Assembly (NCBI RefSeq): GCF_050613145.1
Contig: NZ_CP192507.1
Span: 4,092,001 to 4,156,000 of the forward strand
Source of the DNA: Lysinibacillus_B sp050613145
Lineage (GTDB): Bacteria; Bacillota; Bacilli; Bacillales_A; Planococcaceae
Length of the DNA: 64,000 bases
Reading direction: 5' to 3'
Position numbers and translations under genes: made by a program. Under the pieces are notes generated by a model. The model worked only from the letters and a program-made list of their open reading frames with translations. It was not told the origin of the DNA and did no database searches. Shown here one piece after another: positions 45,915 through 55,700 of this stretch (position 1 is the stretch's first letter; every line of letters begins with the position of its first letter).

Positions 45915-46895
45915 TCATGTTAATTCTACAAAATGTGTAGCACGGTTTCGCCCATTTTTCTTCGAAGCATACAGCGCTTGATCCGCATTTAAAATAATCG
46001 ATGCTTCCGTGTCTTGATCTGTAAAAGTGGCAATGCCGATACTGACCGTTAATCCGCCCGTTTCTTCCCACTCTGCTTGCTCCACTACGTGATTCAACTT
46101 TTCAGCGATGTGCTTCGCTTCTATTGCATTTGTATTTGGCAAAATAATCGTAAATTCTTCTCCGCCAAAACGTGCTGCAACATCCTCGGAACGAACGTGA
46201 TTACTCAAAATCTTAGCTAATTTCACCAATACAACATCACCAATTTGGTGACCGTATGTATCGTTTACTTTTTTGAAATAATCAATATCAAGAATGAATA
46301 GAGAGAAAGACTTTCCTCCCTTACGATACAAATCTATATGCTCCTCTAACTTCTCTTGGAAAAAGCGTCTATTCTTAATGCCTGTTAGCTTATCCGTATA
46401 GGAGATTTCAATCAATCCTGAATTAATCGCTATTAACTCCGCCTGTTTCTGCTCAATTTCTTTATAAATTTGTTCTAATTTAGCGAGCGCTTTATTCTTT
46501 TCTACATAGGCCTCTTCCATCTTTCGCTTTGTTGAGCGCAATTCTAATTCATAGTCAATCCGCTTCTTCATTTGCACTAAAATACAATCGATTAGCTCAA
46601 TGCCATCGCGTTCATACTGTCTTGCATTCATTAAGTATGGGATGGAAGCATTGCTACTATTTCTGAAGCTAATAAATAATTCCTCTACATATCCATACAA
46701 ATTAATATTTGGATAAAAATAAGAATGAAAGATTAATTTATTGCTAATCGGTAATAGCGACTCAAAGTGTTTCCCGACTAGCTCTTCTTCTACGTAACCC
46801 ATCCAATGAAGAAACGTTTGATTTACCTCCGTTATAAAGCCTTCATGGTTCATTGAGATAAAACCACATGGTGCCTCTTTTAAACGTTCATCCAT
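45915..46895 (-). CDS. PAS-GGDEF diguanylate cyclase paired with an RsbQ-like hydrolase
   Basis: 326 residues: PAS sensor (about 1-110), coiled coil (about 115-160) and GGDEF domain. GGEEF is at 244-248 and an RSED inhibitory I-site at 235-238, so an active, feedback-inhibited cyclase is predicted. The PAS-coiled-coil front end is laid out like that of RsbP, but the PP2C phosphatase is replaced by GGDEF. It follows the hydrolase gene by 26 bases, in one operon. Confidence 0.92.
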   Translation of the reverse strand: MDERLKEAPCGFISMNHEGFITEVNQTFLHWMGYVEEELVGKHFESLLPISNKLIFHSYFYPNINLYGYVEELFISFRNSSNASIPYLMNARQYERDGIELIDCILVQMKKRIDYELELRSTKRKMEEAYVEKNKALAKLEQIYKEIEQKQAELIAINSGLIEISYTDKLTGIKNRRFFQEKLEEHIDLYRKGGKSFSLFILDIDYFKKVNDTYGHQIGDVVLVKLAKILSNHVRSEDVAARFGGEEFTIILPNTNAIEAKHIAEKLNHVVEQAEWEETGGLTVSIGIATFTDQDTEASIILNADQALYASKKNGRNRATHFVELT

Positions 46896-46921
46896 GTTTC
46901 CGTCTCCCTTTATACCATCTT

Positions 46922-47728
46922 CTACTTTGACACACCTACTAAATATTGTAGAATAATTTCACTTGTTTCCTCTGGTTGACTAATATGTGGATAATGCCCC
47001 TTTGTATGCATTAAATAAAATGTACTATTTTTTAAGTGCTGATGTAGATATTCACCTACTTCAATCGGTACGATACTATCATTCGAACATTGGATAATGA
47101 GTGTCGGGACCGTCACTTGTGACAAGCTTGCACGCTGATCTGAAAAGAATGTTACCTCTGCAAATTGTCGCGCGATATAAGGATGTCCTGAAGCGAAGCT
47201 AGTTTCTATCTCCTGTGTTAATACTGGGTGCTCCGTATCCATTACAATTGGCGCCATATAGCTTGCCCAACCTGTAAAATTCATCTCCATCATATCGAGT
47301 AATTCTAAAATATCACTCTTCTCAAAGCCACCAAAATAACCGTCTGTATCATTTACATAGCAAGGAGATGGTCCAATCATAATAAGTTGATTAAACGCTT
47401 CTGGTCGTGTAATAGAAGTTTTCATACCAATCATGGCACTAATGGAATGACCAATAAAAATGATATTTTCAAGCTCCAGTTCATCAATTATATCGAGCAC
47501 ATCTTGTACATAGCCTTGAAGGGTACTATATTTTTCCGAACAATAGGCATTGACATCTGAATTGCCTGAGCCGACATAATCAAATACAATCATTCGATAG
47601 TTTTCTTCAAATTTTGGAGCGATAAATCGCCACATACTTTGATCACAACCAAAGCCATGTGCAAATACAATTGTTTGCTCCCCCTGTCCTATTATTTTCA
47701 CATTATTTCGCTTCATTACTTCGTTCAT
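46922..47728 (-). CDS. RsbQ-like alpha/beta hydrolase
   Basis: 268 residues. Oxyanion-hole segment AHGFGCDQSMWRF, nucleophile Ser95 in GHSISAMIG, Asp in QCSNDSIVPIEV and His in KGHYPHISQPEE complete a triad. In B. subtilis RsbQ makes or delivers a small hydrophobic signal that activates the PAS-containing phosphatase RsbP. Here the operon partner is a PAS-GGDEF protein. Confidence 0.9.
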   Translation of the reverse strand: MNEVMKRNNVKIIGQGEQTIVFAHGFGCDQSMWRFIAPKFEENYRMIVFDYVGSGNSDVNAYCSEKYSTLQGYVQDVLDIIDELELENIIFIGHSISAMIGMKTSITRPEAFNQLIMIGPSPCYVNDTDGYFGGFEKSDILELLDMMEMNFTGWASYMAPIVMDTEHPVLTQEIETSFASGHPYIARQFAEVTFFSDQRASLSQVTVPTLIIQCSNDSIVPIEVGEYLHQHLKNSTFYLMHTKGHYPHISQPEETSEIILQYLVGVSK

Positions 47729-47930
47729 ATCAATGGCCCCTTTTTGTATTTGTACTACTGCCTATTCTGAAGGGGTCCCCTTTAAATATCAAGGAGAATA
47801 AGTATTTTTAGTATATATTTGGTTTAATACGAAAAGTTATAATTAGACCATTTATCACCATTATAAAAGTTCATAAAATACAGGACTTTCTCATATACTA
47901 TGAAAGTTTTAATAACAGAGGAGGCACAAC

Positions 47931-49121
47931 ATGGATGTATATGTGAGACCAGGGGATTCCCTTTGGCATTACACCCAATTATTTCGAATTCCTCTACAAC
48001 TCATGATTGATTCCAACCGAAACATTAACCCTCAATCACTGTCAGTAGGTCAACGTATTCAAATTCCTGGATATGTCGCCCAAAGCTATCAAATACGGCA
48101 AGGAGACAACTTATGGTCTATTGCGATGAGCCGAAATCTTCCTCTTGATACCCTTTTCCTTGTAAACCCTACGATTAATCCAAACCAACTACAAATTGGG
48201 CAAACAGTCAAAGTGCCACTTCGCATTACATGGCGACTTGCCAATGGAAAGCAAAATTATACTTATGAAACAATGATGAATGATATAAAACGGCTACAAT
48301 CTGTTTACCCATTTTTACAGGTCGATTCAATTGGAAATTCTGTGTTAGGTCGAGAGTTACCTGAAGTTTTAATCGGCACTGGGAATAAACGCGTTCATTA
48401 TAACGGCTCATTTCATGCAAACGAATGGATTACAACACCCACTATCATGACTTTTCTAAATGATTATGTACTTTCCCTGACGAATCAAATGACCCTGCGC
48501 GGTATCATTACTTCTTCTTTATATGAGCAAACGACCTTATCCATTGTTCCGATGGTCAATCCAGATGGCGTCAACCTCGTTCTGAATGGACCACCCGAAG
48601 AAGAGCCTTACCGAAGTAATGTCATCGGCTGGAACAATAATAGCCTAGACTTTTCAGGGTGGAAAGCTAATATGAACGGCGTCGATTTAAATGACCAGTT
48701 TCCTGCAGAATGGGAAAAAGAGCGAGACCGCAATCCGAAAACACCAGGTCCTCGCGATTATGGCGGAGAAAGTCCTTTGTCCCAGCCGGAATCCATTGCG
48801 ATGGCTGACTTAACAAAAAAGCGAGACTTTGCAAGAGTACTCGCTTTCCATACACAAGGCGAAGTCATTTATTGGGGATTCCAAAACCTCCAACCACCAG
48901 AAAATGAAGTGCTAGCAAATGCGTTTGGCAGAGTAAGCGGCTATACGCCTATTAAGACAGTTGATAGCTATGCGGGGTACAAAGATTGGTTTATCCAAGA
49001 CTGGCGAAGATCTGGGTTTACGATCGAGCTTGGGAAAGGAACAAACCCGCTACCACTCTCACAATTTGATGAAATTTATGAAGAAGCATTAGGGATTTGT
49101 CTAGCAGCATTATATTTATAA
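47931..49121 (+). CDS. LysM-M14 peptidoglycan endopeptidase (ENP1-like)
   Basis: 396 residues. Two LysM repeats (about 2-46, YVRPGDSLWHYTQLF; and 52-96, YQIRQGDNLWSIAMS) precede a zinc carboxypeptidase M14 domain with HANEWITTP (His, Glu ligands) and the catalytic Glu in FTIELGKG. Domain order and length match the sporulation gamma-D-glutamyl-diamino acid endopeptidase I of B. sphaericus. No signal peptide, as in that enzyme. Confidence 0.93.
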   Translation: MDVYVRPGDSLWHYTQLFRIPLQLMIDSNRNINPQSLSVGQRIQIPGYVAQSYQIRQGDNLWSIAMSRNLPLDTLFLVNPTINPNQLQIGQTVKVPLRITWRLANGKQNYTYETMMNDIKRLQSVYPFLQVDSIGNSVLGRELPEVLIGTGNKRVHYNGSFHANEWITTPTIMTFLNDYVLSLTNQMTLRGIITSSLYEQTTLSIVPMVNPDGVNLVLNGPPEEEPYRSNVIGWNNNSLDFSGWKANMNGVDLNDQFPAEWEKERDRNPKTPGPRDYGGESPLSQPESIAMADLTKKRDFARVLAFHTQGEVIYWGFQNLQPPENEVLANAFGRVSGYTPIKTVDSYAGYKDWFIQDWRRSGFTIELGKGTNPLPLSQFDEIYEEALGICLAALYL

Positions 49122-49272
49122 AGTTACACTTATCAAGGGCATGTGGAGTATCCCTCCATCTACACCTTTCCATTTTTTAACTATGGATATGGGAATCTTA
49201 TACCTATAGCTTCGCTTTCAGTACAGATAAATTGATGCAACCAACGCCGGTGCAATATTACTTATCAAGAAA

Positions 49273-49312
49273 TGAAGGGTGTCCATTCTGGACACCCTTC
49301 ATCATTTTTCTA
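49273..49312. terminator. Terminator between convergent peptidase and glucosaminidase genes
   Basis: Arms TGAAGGGTGTCCA / TGGACACCCTTCA followed by TCATTTTTC on the plus strand. Confidence 0.88.
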
Positions 49313-49339
49313 ATTTATTACTCGATCGATGCTAAATAA

Positions 49340-51079
49340 TTAATATACATTCACATGACGGACATTCTCATTAACTGTATATAAATCTGTTATATCTGTA
49401 GTCCGTTCTGAGATGACACGTAACCAATCCGCTTTTTCGGATGAAGTATTTGAAAGAGTAATCGGCATGTGATCTAAACGTTTAATCGTCCAATCCAGCT
49501 TATACTGATAGGCACGATTGTCCTGAGCGCCTGTTGTAACAAGCGGTGCTGTCCGAACGCTCACATTCGCCGTCGATGTAAAGCCAAGTCGATATTTCTT
49601 GTAATCCTTACCGCCAAGTGCTTGATCCGCACGGTACATATGACCTGCTATTTTAGATCCCCAATATGGATCTGATGCATAACGAACATTCATGCCAACC
49701 ATCTTATTACCAAGTGCAACTCCATTGTAACGCCAGTCACTCATATTAAGTGGGTCTAAATAGTACTGATTTAAATTTTCCACTAATGCCTGAACATTTT
49801 TTTCAATCGATGTGAAATATTTTGATGACGTTTTATCCACGTTCATTGAGCAAGCACTATTCGTATCCGTTACTTTTAAGCCAAACAGATTATTATAGTT
49901 TTGCGCATGACAGCTCATACCATAATTGCTCTCATGTATAGCGGTTGACAGAATAAGCAACGCATTAATACGATACTGCTGTTCCATCTCCTTCAACAAA
50001 GCACCCATGTTTTGCAATGGACTTTTCGTTGTCGCATTAGCATAAAGCTTATTCCCTGACTGTTCCCTAACTTGTAGTTCTTTAGCAATAAAAGCATTCA
50101 ATTGCTCTGCGCTATAGCTTGTCGGGACACGTGGTGATATATATTGAAAATAAGCATAGCTTTCACCAACCACTTGTCCATTCGCATCCACAAAAGTAGC
50201 GCCGTCTGTACTGTAATAATCTACATTACGCTGTAAAAATGCAGGCTTATCTCCTATTAAGTAACTGCTATCATACGTACCAGTATGATGGTGATAAATA
50301 CGATGCCATAAGCCTTTATCATCTGCACTATAATAAGACTGTCCTTTTGCCGCAGCTGTAGGAATGAGCGTGACATCTTCATGCTTCACATACATATCTT
50401 GACCAGCTACATGAACTTTCACATAATCTGCGGTAGCATCAACATACTGCAGCTCCGTATCCGCAGCAACACCTGCGTATTGAAAACCCGCTGTAAATGT
50501 AGCTTGCTTATAAATCAGCGTTACTTTCTTAGGACTTGTAGCCACAAATCCAGCTGGCATTTTGACGTATTTATTATTGTAAACAATGGCTTGCTGTTTT
50601 TGTAAGTGACCATTTGCTTCTTCAAAAGATGCATAAGTGGCAATCGGTGAATACGTCCCATCTGCTTGAATATCAACCACTGCATAGCCTTCAACAATTG
50701 TAAACGGTTTGATAACAGCTTTGTTTAACCGTTTATTGGACTTTTGGCTTTTCACTGAATCCGTAATATGTAACGTATAACTTTGGCCAGGTTCATAGCC
50801 CTGTGCGGGTGCTTGTACAAGTACAACATTTCCTTTCACGGAAAGAGACGTATCTTGTTTTATATTATTTTTATCTAGCACATAAATAGAATCCTTTGAA
50901 ATACTAGATTCTAGCACCGGATCATTAAATGTAATCGTCCATGTTTTATCACTCGCCACCTTCGTATTTACATGGCTAAAATCCGCGGCATGAGCAATCG
51001 TGAGTGGTGCGAAGATAAACAATAACATCCCTATCACTACTTGTAGCGATCGTTTGAAACATATTTGCAAACTATTCAT
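49340..51079 (-). CDS. Secreted glucosaminidase-domain autolysin
   Basis: 579 residues. Signal peptide (about 1-31, ending AHA), an Ig-like surface domain (about 33-130), a middle region with repeated SH3-like strands, and a C-terminal LytD-like endo-beta-N-acetylglucosaminidase domain. The catalytic Glu is in LILSTAIHESNYGMS and NNLFGLKVTD follows. It cuts wall glycan strands outside the cell. Confidence 0.85.
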   Translation of the reverse strand: MNSLQICFKRSLQVVIGMLLFIFAPLTIAHAADFSHVNTKVASDKTWTITFNDPVLESSISKDSIYVLDKNNIKQDTSLSVKGNVVLVQAPAQGYEPGQSYTLHITDSVKSQKSNKRLNKAVIKPFTIVEGYAVVDIQADGTYSPIATYASFEEANGHLQKQQAIVYNNKYVKMPAGFVATSPKKVTLIYKQATFTAGFQYAGVAADTELQYVDATADYVKVHVAGQDMYVKHEDVTLIPTAAAKGQSYYSADDKGLWHRIYHHHTGTYDSSYLIGDKPAFLQRNVDYYSTDGATFVDANGQVVGESYAYFQYISPRVPTSYSAEQLNAFIAKELQVREQSGNKLYANATTKSPLQNMGALLKEMEQQYRINALLILSTAIHESNYGMSCHAQNYNNLFGLKVTDTNSACSMNVDKTSSKYFTSIEKNVQALVENLNQYYLDPLNMSDWRYNGVALGNKMVGMNVRYASDPYWGSKIAGHMYRADQALGGKDYKKYRLGFTSTANVSVRTAPLVTTGAQDNRAYQYKLDWTIKRLDHMPITLSNTSSEKADWLRVISERTTDITDLYTVNENVRHVNVY

Positions 51080-51135
51080 CTTAGTAACCCCATTTCCAAA
51101 TAGATTCTCTTATCTTTCTATGACTGTATAATAGG

Positions 51136-51432
51136 TTACCATGCCTTCGTTGTTGATACAAATAATGTAAAATATTTTAATTTATAGGTCTCTTCCCTCG
51201 TCTGATTAATTTGACGTTGCTGCTTTTTGTAATGCGTAAAGTATGTATTTTTCGCAATCGTAAAAAACCAGGCCCGAATATCCTTTTTCCCATCAAATTG
51301 ATGAATGGACTTCAATGCTTTAAAAAACGTTTCTTGCGTTATTTCTTCCGCAATATTTTCATCTACCGACAATGATTTCATATATAAATACACATCATGA
51401 AAATACGCTTGATAGATTTCCTCAAAGTCCAT
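51136..51432 (-). pseudogene. Truncated ECF sigma factor (region 2 only)
   Basis: 98 codons from MDFEEIYQAYFHDVYLYMKS (ATG behind GGGGGAAAAG). Region 2 is complete (ITQETFFKALKSIHQF and RAWFFTIAKNTYFTHYKK), but after a short tail the frame stops and no region 4 helix-turn-helix follows in any nearby frame. No anti-sigma gene is adjacent. Family members are about 165-190 residues, so I call it a remnant. Confidence 0.8.
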
Positions 51433-51793
51433 ATCTTTTCCCCCTTCACTTATATAACTATTGAAATTGTATTCCGTTACAAAAAATTTCAAGATGCTGA
51501 AACAGCATTGATGAATAAAGTAAATAATATATAAGAAAATACGTTTGTTAAAATTGTAAATATTTGTATAACATATTGATGTTTTTACTGAATTTGTTAC
51601 AATACCTATGATTATAGTTATAAAACAAAGTAAATATAATCCAAACTAAGTATCCAGAACTATATGGTCAAACCCCAATAAAATAAAAAGGCTCTGACGC
51701 ATACAATAAAAAAATTGTTGCACTTGTAGTAAAGGGTTGTAGCTATTTTGAACAACTACCAAATATAAACTATTAGAAATTGGAGTGTGCGAA
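51433..51793. other. AT-rich intergenic region upstream of the chemoreceptor
   Basis: 361 bp between divergent genes. It should hold the chemoreceptor promoter. I see no gene; a short AT-rich palindromic stretch only. Confidence 0.5.
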
Positions 51794-53485
51794 TTGAAGC
51801 AACAATTTAATTTCAAAAGTATAAAAACGAAAATATTACTTGGGTTTTCATTCATTATTTTAATTATCATTTTATTTGGAGCTTACAATTATTCGGCAGT
51901 CAAAAAGAATAATGAGACAGCTAAAAATGTTGTAGAGAAAGAGCTGCCACTATTAATTGCTAATGAGCAAATAGCCAGAACAATGGCCAATCGAATAGCA
52001 ACAGCCCGTGGTTATGTGTTATATGGTGGCGACTATAAAGAGCGATTTAACGAGTATACAGAAGAAGGTAAGCATAATGAAGCAATTGTTAGAGAGATCG
52101 GGGCTTCTGAGGAATTTAACAATCTGATTAAACAGACCGTTGAGTGGCGAAAATTTGTAGCAAAAGAAGTATTCAAAGAGTATGACAAAGGAAATAAAGA
52201 GTTAGCCCGACAAAACCTAGCAGAAAAAGATTCGGATGTACGTAAAATAATGACTAGATATGAAGAACTAGCAAGTAAAAGTCGAAATTCAATTATTGAG
52301 GCAGAGAACCAAATTGTAGCAAATGGACAAAAAACATTACTTATAGCCACCATAGTAATTATTTTAGTGATATTGGTTAGTTTAGCTGCCGCACTGATTA
52401 CTTCTACTATCATTGCAACGCCAATTATAAAAGTTATGGGGCGCATGAAGTTAATGGCGAGTGGGGATATCAGCAAAGAACCATTAGAAATAAAATCACA
52501 GGATGAGGTAGGTCAGCTTGTGATTGCAACAAACGAAATGAGTAGTAATATTCGTGCATTACTAAGTGAAATAAACGTCGTCTCTGAATCCATCACAAGT
52601 CAAAGTGAAGAGTTAGCCCAATCAGCCAATGAAGTGAACGCTGGTTCTCAACAAATTGCGACTACTATGCACGAGTTGGCCACGGGTACAGAAGCAGAAG
52701 CCAAAAATGCAAGCGAACTAGCCTCCATTATGGGATCATTTTCAACTACCGTTCAAGATGCTCATACAAATGGGGAGCAAATTCAAAAAGCCGCGATTGA
52801 AGTGTTACAAATGACGAATGAAGGTAGCCGTTTAATGGACTCCTCTAACAAGCAGATGGTTAAGATCGATGAAATTGTACATAATGCAGTTCAAAAAGTG
52901 CAAGGGTTAGATAGCAAGTCTCAAGAAATATCAAAATTGGTTTCTGTTATTCAGGACATTGCTGACCAAACGAATCTCCTCGCATTAAATGCAGCAATTG
53001 AAGCTGCCAGAGCTGGCGAACATGGTCGCGGGTTTGCCATCGTTGCAGATGAAGTTAGAAAGCTTGCTGAACAAGTTTCTACATCTGTTGTAGACATTAC
53101 TGACATTATCGCCGGCATACAGAATGAATCCAGTGTAGTAACAGAATCCTTACAAAATGGATATACGGAAGTTCAACAAGGAACAAGTCAAATTAAAACG
53201 ACTCAAGAAACTTTTACTAGAATAAGCGGATCTGTAAAAGACATGACGAACAGTATCAAAGTAATAGCAGAAAACTTAGCTAGTATGGCATCAGACAGTA
53301 AAATCATGAATGGTTCTATCTCAGAAATTGCAGCTATTTCTGAAGAGTCCGCTGCAGGAGTCGAACAAACTTCTGCCTCGTCTCAACAAATAAACAGCTC
53401 CATGGAGGAAGTAGCCAATAATTCCGACGAACTTGCGAAATTAGCTGAAAAACTAAATGGATTAGTCCATCAATTTAAGCTTTAA
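51794..53485 (+). CDS. Transmembrane methyl-accepting chemotaxis protein
   Basis: 563 residues. TM1 (about 13-33), a four-helix-bundle ligand domain (TARGYVLYGGDYKERF), TM2 (about 180-203), a HAMP domain and a signalling domain with IADQTNLLALNAAIEAARAG and GFAIVADEVRKLAEQ. I start at TTG 51794 (LKQQFNFKSIK), eight bases after GGAG; a GTG three codons upstream overlaps that site. The ligand is unknown. Confidence 0.93.
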   Translation: MKQQFNFKSIKTKILLGFSFIILIIILFGAYNYSAVKKNNETAKNVVEKELPLLIANEQIARTMANRIATARGYVLYGGDYKERFNEYTEEGKHNEAIVREIGASEEFNNLIKQTVEWRKFVAKEVFKEYDKGNKELARQNLAEKDSDVRKIMTRYEELASKSRNSIIEAENQIVANGQKTLLIATIVIILVILVSLAAALITSTIIATPIIKVMGRMKLMASGDISKEPLEIKSQDEVGQLVIATNEMSSNIRALLSEINVVSESITSQSEELAQSANEVNAGSQQIATTMHELATGTEAEAKNASELASIMGSFSTTVQDAHTNGEQIQKAAIEVLQMTNEGSRLMDSSNKQMVKIDEIVHNAVQKVQGLDSKSQEISKLVSVIQDIADQTNLLALNAAIEAARAGEHGRGFAIVADEVRKLAEQVSTSVVDITDIIAGIQNESSVVTESLQNGYTEVQQGTSQIKTTQETFTRISGSVKDMTNSIKVIAENLASMASDSKIMNGSISEIAAISEESAAGVEQTSASSQQINSSMEEVANNSDELAKLAEKLNGLVHQFKL

Positions 53486-53561
53486 ATGCCTACTAAAATA
53501 GACATAAAACAGATATGTACAAAATTTTGTTATGATTAACACCGAAAAACAAGTGAACTGC

Positions 53562-53609
53562 CCCACCGTTGTTAGATACATCTATCAATTGGGGGCAGTT
53601 TCTTATTGC
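53562..53609 (+). terminator. Terminator of the chemoreceptor gene
   Basis: Arms AACTGCCCC / GGGGGCAGTTT with inner pairing (TTGTTAGATA / TATCAA), followed by TCTTATT. Confidence 0.75.
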
Positions 53610-53751
53610 TAAATATACTTGATAACAATAATTAGTTGCTGTTTATATGTTTACAAACTTGGGATTATAGCTTTCTTGCCGCCATAATGTAGTTCAATTC
53701 TTAAGCATTAAAATGGATGTCTTATGTATTCCGTTCACTTATATAAAAAAC

Positions 53752-53795
53752 CGCACTTACTTATGATACGTTTCACCGTAACTAATGTAAGTGCG
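53752..53795 (-). repeat. att-like site C with inverted repeat
   Basis: GGTGAAACGTATCATAAG plus TAA (53757-53777) is the rlmH end with one mismatch. It is flanked by perfect arms CGCACTTAC / GTAAGTGCG with a 26-base spacing, so it also forms a hairpin followed by TTTTTT on the plus strand. Confidence 0.85.
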
Positions 53796-54018
53796 TTTTT
53801 TGTGGGTATCTGATTTTCTAAACTCTCCAACCACATTCCTTTGCAACTCTTTTAATTTGCTGTATAAATCAGCTAAAACCTCATCCAAACATATACATTT
53901 TTCAAAAAAATAACTATTTATCAAATTAATTTCTATCATAAAAAACTAATGTATCATATTCCCTAGTTTTTATTTTTGTTATATACTATACGCTAGAATA
54001 ATAAAGGAGTTTACAAAT
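53796..54018. other. Spacer upstream of the DUF2085 gene
   Basis: Contains the control region of the plus-strand gene cluster. A minus-strand frame of 60 codons ending in site C lacks a ribosome-binding site and I do not call it a gene. The wider spacer from 53486 holds only the terminator and site C. Confidence 0.4.
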
Positions 54019-54387
54019 TTGGTAAAGAATTTCAATTTTATATTACAAGTTTTTTTCTTTTGCCATCAAAGACCTGACCGTTCATTTCATTACAAGGGGA
54101 AGAAATTCCCTCTATGTGCAAGGTGTACAGGTATGGCAGTAGGGTATCTTTTATCCATAATCTTAGTCATACTTTTAGGCATATTTGATTTATGGATTAT
54201 AGCCTTATTAATTTTACCGATGGCTATTGATGGTACAGGACAATTATTTGGTAAATGGACAAGTAATAATATTAGACGGTTCCTCACTGGATTACCCGGT
54301 GGGATTGGCATTATTTATATTTTCTACACTATCGGTTACTATTTTTTTGTATTCGGTCAATATGTTGGAAAAAAATATATGATATAA
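54019..54387 (+). CDS. DUF2085 membrane protein
   Basis: 122 residues. The N-terminal CHQRPDRSFHYKGKKFPLCARCTG motif (Cys, His, Cys-x2-Cys) is the DUF2085 signature, followed by about three membrane helices. TTG start, nine bases after AAAGGAG. Function unknown; first of the plus-strand cluster in the distal segment. Confidence 0.82.
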   Translation: MVKNFNFILQVFFFCHQRPDRSFHYKGKKFPLCARCTGMAVGYLLSIILVILLGIFDLWIIALLILPMAIDGTGQLFGKWTSNNIRRFLTGLPGGIGIIYIFYTIGYYFFVFGQYVGKKYMI

Positions 54388-54405
54388 AATATTGGAGGTA
54401 TTATT

Positions 54406-54687
54406 ATGTTTTGTAAAAATTGTGGCGAACAAATTTCTGAACACGCAGAAATTTGTATCCACTGTGGTGTCCGCGTAAAAAATGCAGTTGGTGAAGACAA
54501 ACCAAACTGGGGCGTTAACCTTATTACACTTTGCTGTGTGCCACTTGTTGGATTAATTATGTTCTTTGTTTGGAAAAATGAAAAACCAGTTGCGGCTAAA
54601 TCAGCTTTAACATTCTTCCTAATTAACATCGGAATTATTGTATTATTCTATGCTCTAATCTTCATTATTGGATTATCAGGTTACTAG
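54406..54687 (+). CDS. Zinc-ribbon membrane protein, paralogue 1
   Basis: 93 residues. A zinc ribbon (CKNCGEQISEHAEICIHCG) precedes two membrane helices. The stretch LCCVPLVGLIMFFVWKNEKP is repeated nearly exactly in the gene at 55140, so the two are tandem paralogues. TTGGAGG precedes the ATG. Function unknown. Confidence 0.8.
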   Translation: MFCKNCGEQISEHAEICIHCGVRVKNAVGEDKPNWGVNLITLCCVPLVGLIMFFVWKNEKPVAAKSALTFFLINIGIIVLFYALIFIIGLSGY

Positions 54688-54702
54688 AACGGAGGATTAT
54701 AA

Positions 54703-55122
54703 ATGCATTGTACTAATTGCAGTGAACACATTTCTGATTTAGCAGAAATTTGCCCTAAATGTGGCGTACGTCCATATGTTACCAAAAACTTCTGTCACTC
54801 ATGTGGCTCTAGTGTCAATAGTAACCAAGCAATGTGTATTAGCTGTGGTACTCAGCTAAAAGAAATTAAAAAAACACAAACGGTAGATTCAACTAACCCT
54901 GCTATTATGGGACTTCTAAGCTTTTTACTAGTTGGATTAGGCCAAATGCTAATGGGACAAGTTTCAAAAGGCATTGTTATGTTAATCGTTTCTATCGTAC
55001 TAGCATTTTTAACATTTGGATTATCTTCTTTAATTACAACGCCTATTAGCATTATCGATGCAGTACTAATTGCTAAGAAAAAACAGCAAGGTACGCAAGT
55101 TGGCGAATGGGAATTTTTCTAA
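54703..55122 (+). CDS. Double zinc-ribbon membrane protein with TM2-like tail
   Basis: 139 residues. Four CxxC pairs form two zinc ribbons (CTNCSEHISDLAEICPKCG; CHSCGSSVNSNQAMCISCG), followed by two hydrophobic spans (GLLSFLLVGLGQMLMGQVSKG, a TM2-like turn). AACGGAGG precedes the ATG. It sits between the two zinc-ribbon paralogues, 15 bases after the first. Confidence 0.78.
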   Translation: MHCTNCSEHISDLAEICPKCGVRPYVTKNFCHSCGSSVNSNQAMCISCGTQLKEIKKTQTVDSTNPAIMGLLSFLLVGLGQMLMGQVSKGIVMLIVSIVLAFLTFGLSSLITTPISIIDAVLIAKKKQQGTQVGEWEFF

Positions 55123-55139
55123 AATATAGGGGGGTTAAT

Positions 55140-55466
55140 ATGTATTGTCCAAATTGTGGTTCTAGTATTAACGAGAATGCCGAAATCTGTGTACATTGTG
55201 GTGTTAACGTATTAAAATTTAGCAACCAAACAACTGCTGCCCAAAATGATACATCAAACATTTGGGTTAATTTACTCAGCTTATGCTGTTTCCCTCTACT
55301 TGGCATTATTATGTTCTTTGTATGGAGAGATAAGCAACCAAAAGCAGCAAAGTCCGCTTTAATATTCGGGTTGATTGGTCTAGCTATTTCAGTTGTTATC
55401 GGGATTATTTCGTTTGTACTAGGTATTGCAGCAGAAATGATGAATGATAGCTATTATTACTATTAA
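55140..55466 (+). CDS. Zinc-ribbon membrane protein, paralogue 2
   Basis: 108 residues from the ATG at 55140 (MYCPNCGSSINENAE) behind GGGGGG; the frame opens 11 codons earlier inside the previous gene. The ribbon and the LCCFPLLGIIMFFVWRDKQP span match paralogue 1. It ends in a tyrosine-rich tail. Confidence 0.78.
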   Translation: MYCPNCGSSINENAEICVHCGVNVLKFSNQTTAAQNDTSNIWVNLLSLCCFPLLGIIMFFVWRDKQPKAAKSALIFGLIGLAISVVIGIISFVLGIAAEMMNDSYYYY

Positions 55467-55700
55467 ATGGGCTCTGTTTCACTTTATTTTTGTTTTAGAC
55501 TCCAGTGTACCGTTATCGTAAAGTAAAAAAACAATAAGATCCGCTCACAGCGCCATTAAATAATTAAGAAGGGTAGACATTTAGAAAAGTCTCCCTTCTT
55601 TTTATCGTCCTTCTATAAAGAAAAACAACAAGCGTATACATAAAGTATATACGTGCCTGTCGCTTTCTATCACTTCAATAATTCACTTATTTATGTTCAA

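Noticed and set aside
53757..53939. 60-codon minus-strand frame ending in GETYHK at site C
   Set aside because: The ending is explained by the duplicated rlmH terminus. There is no ribosome-binding site upstream and the body matches nothing I recognise.
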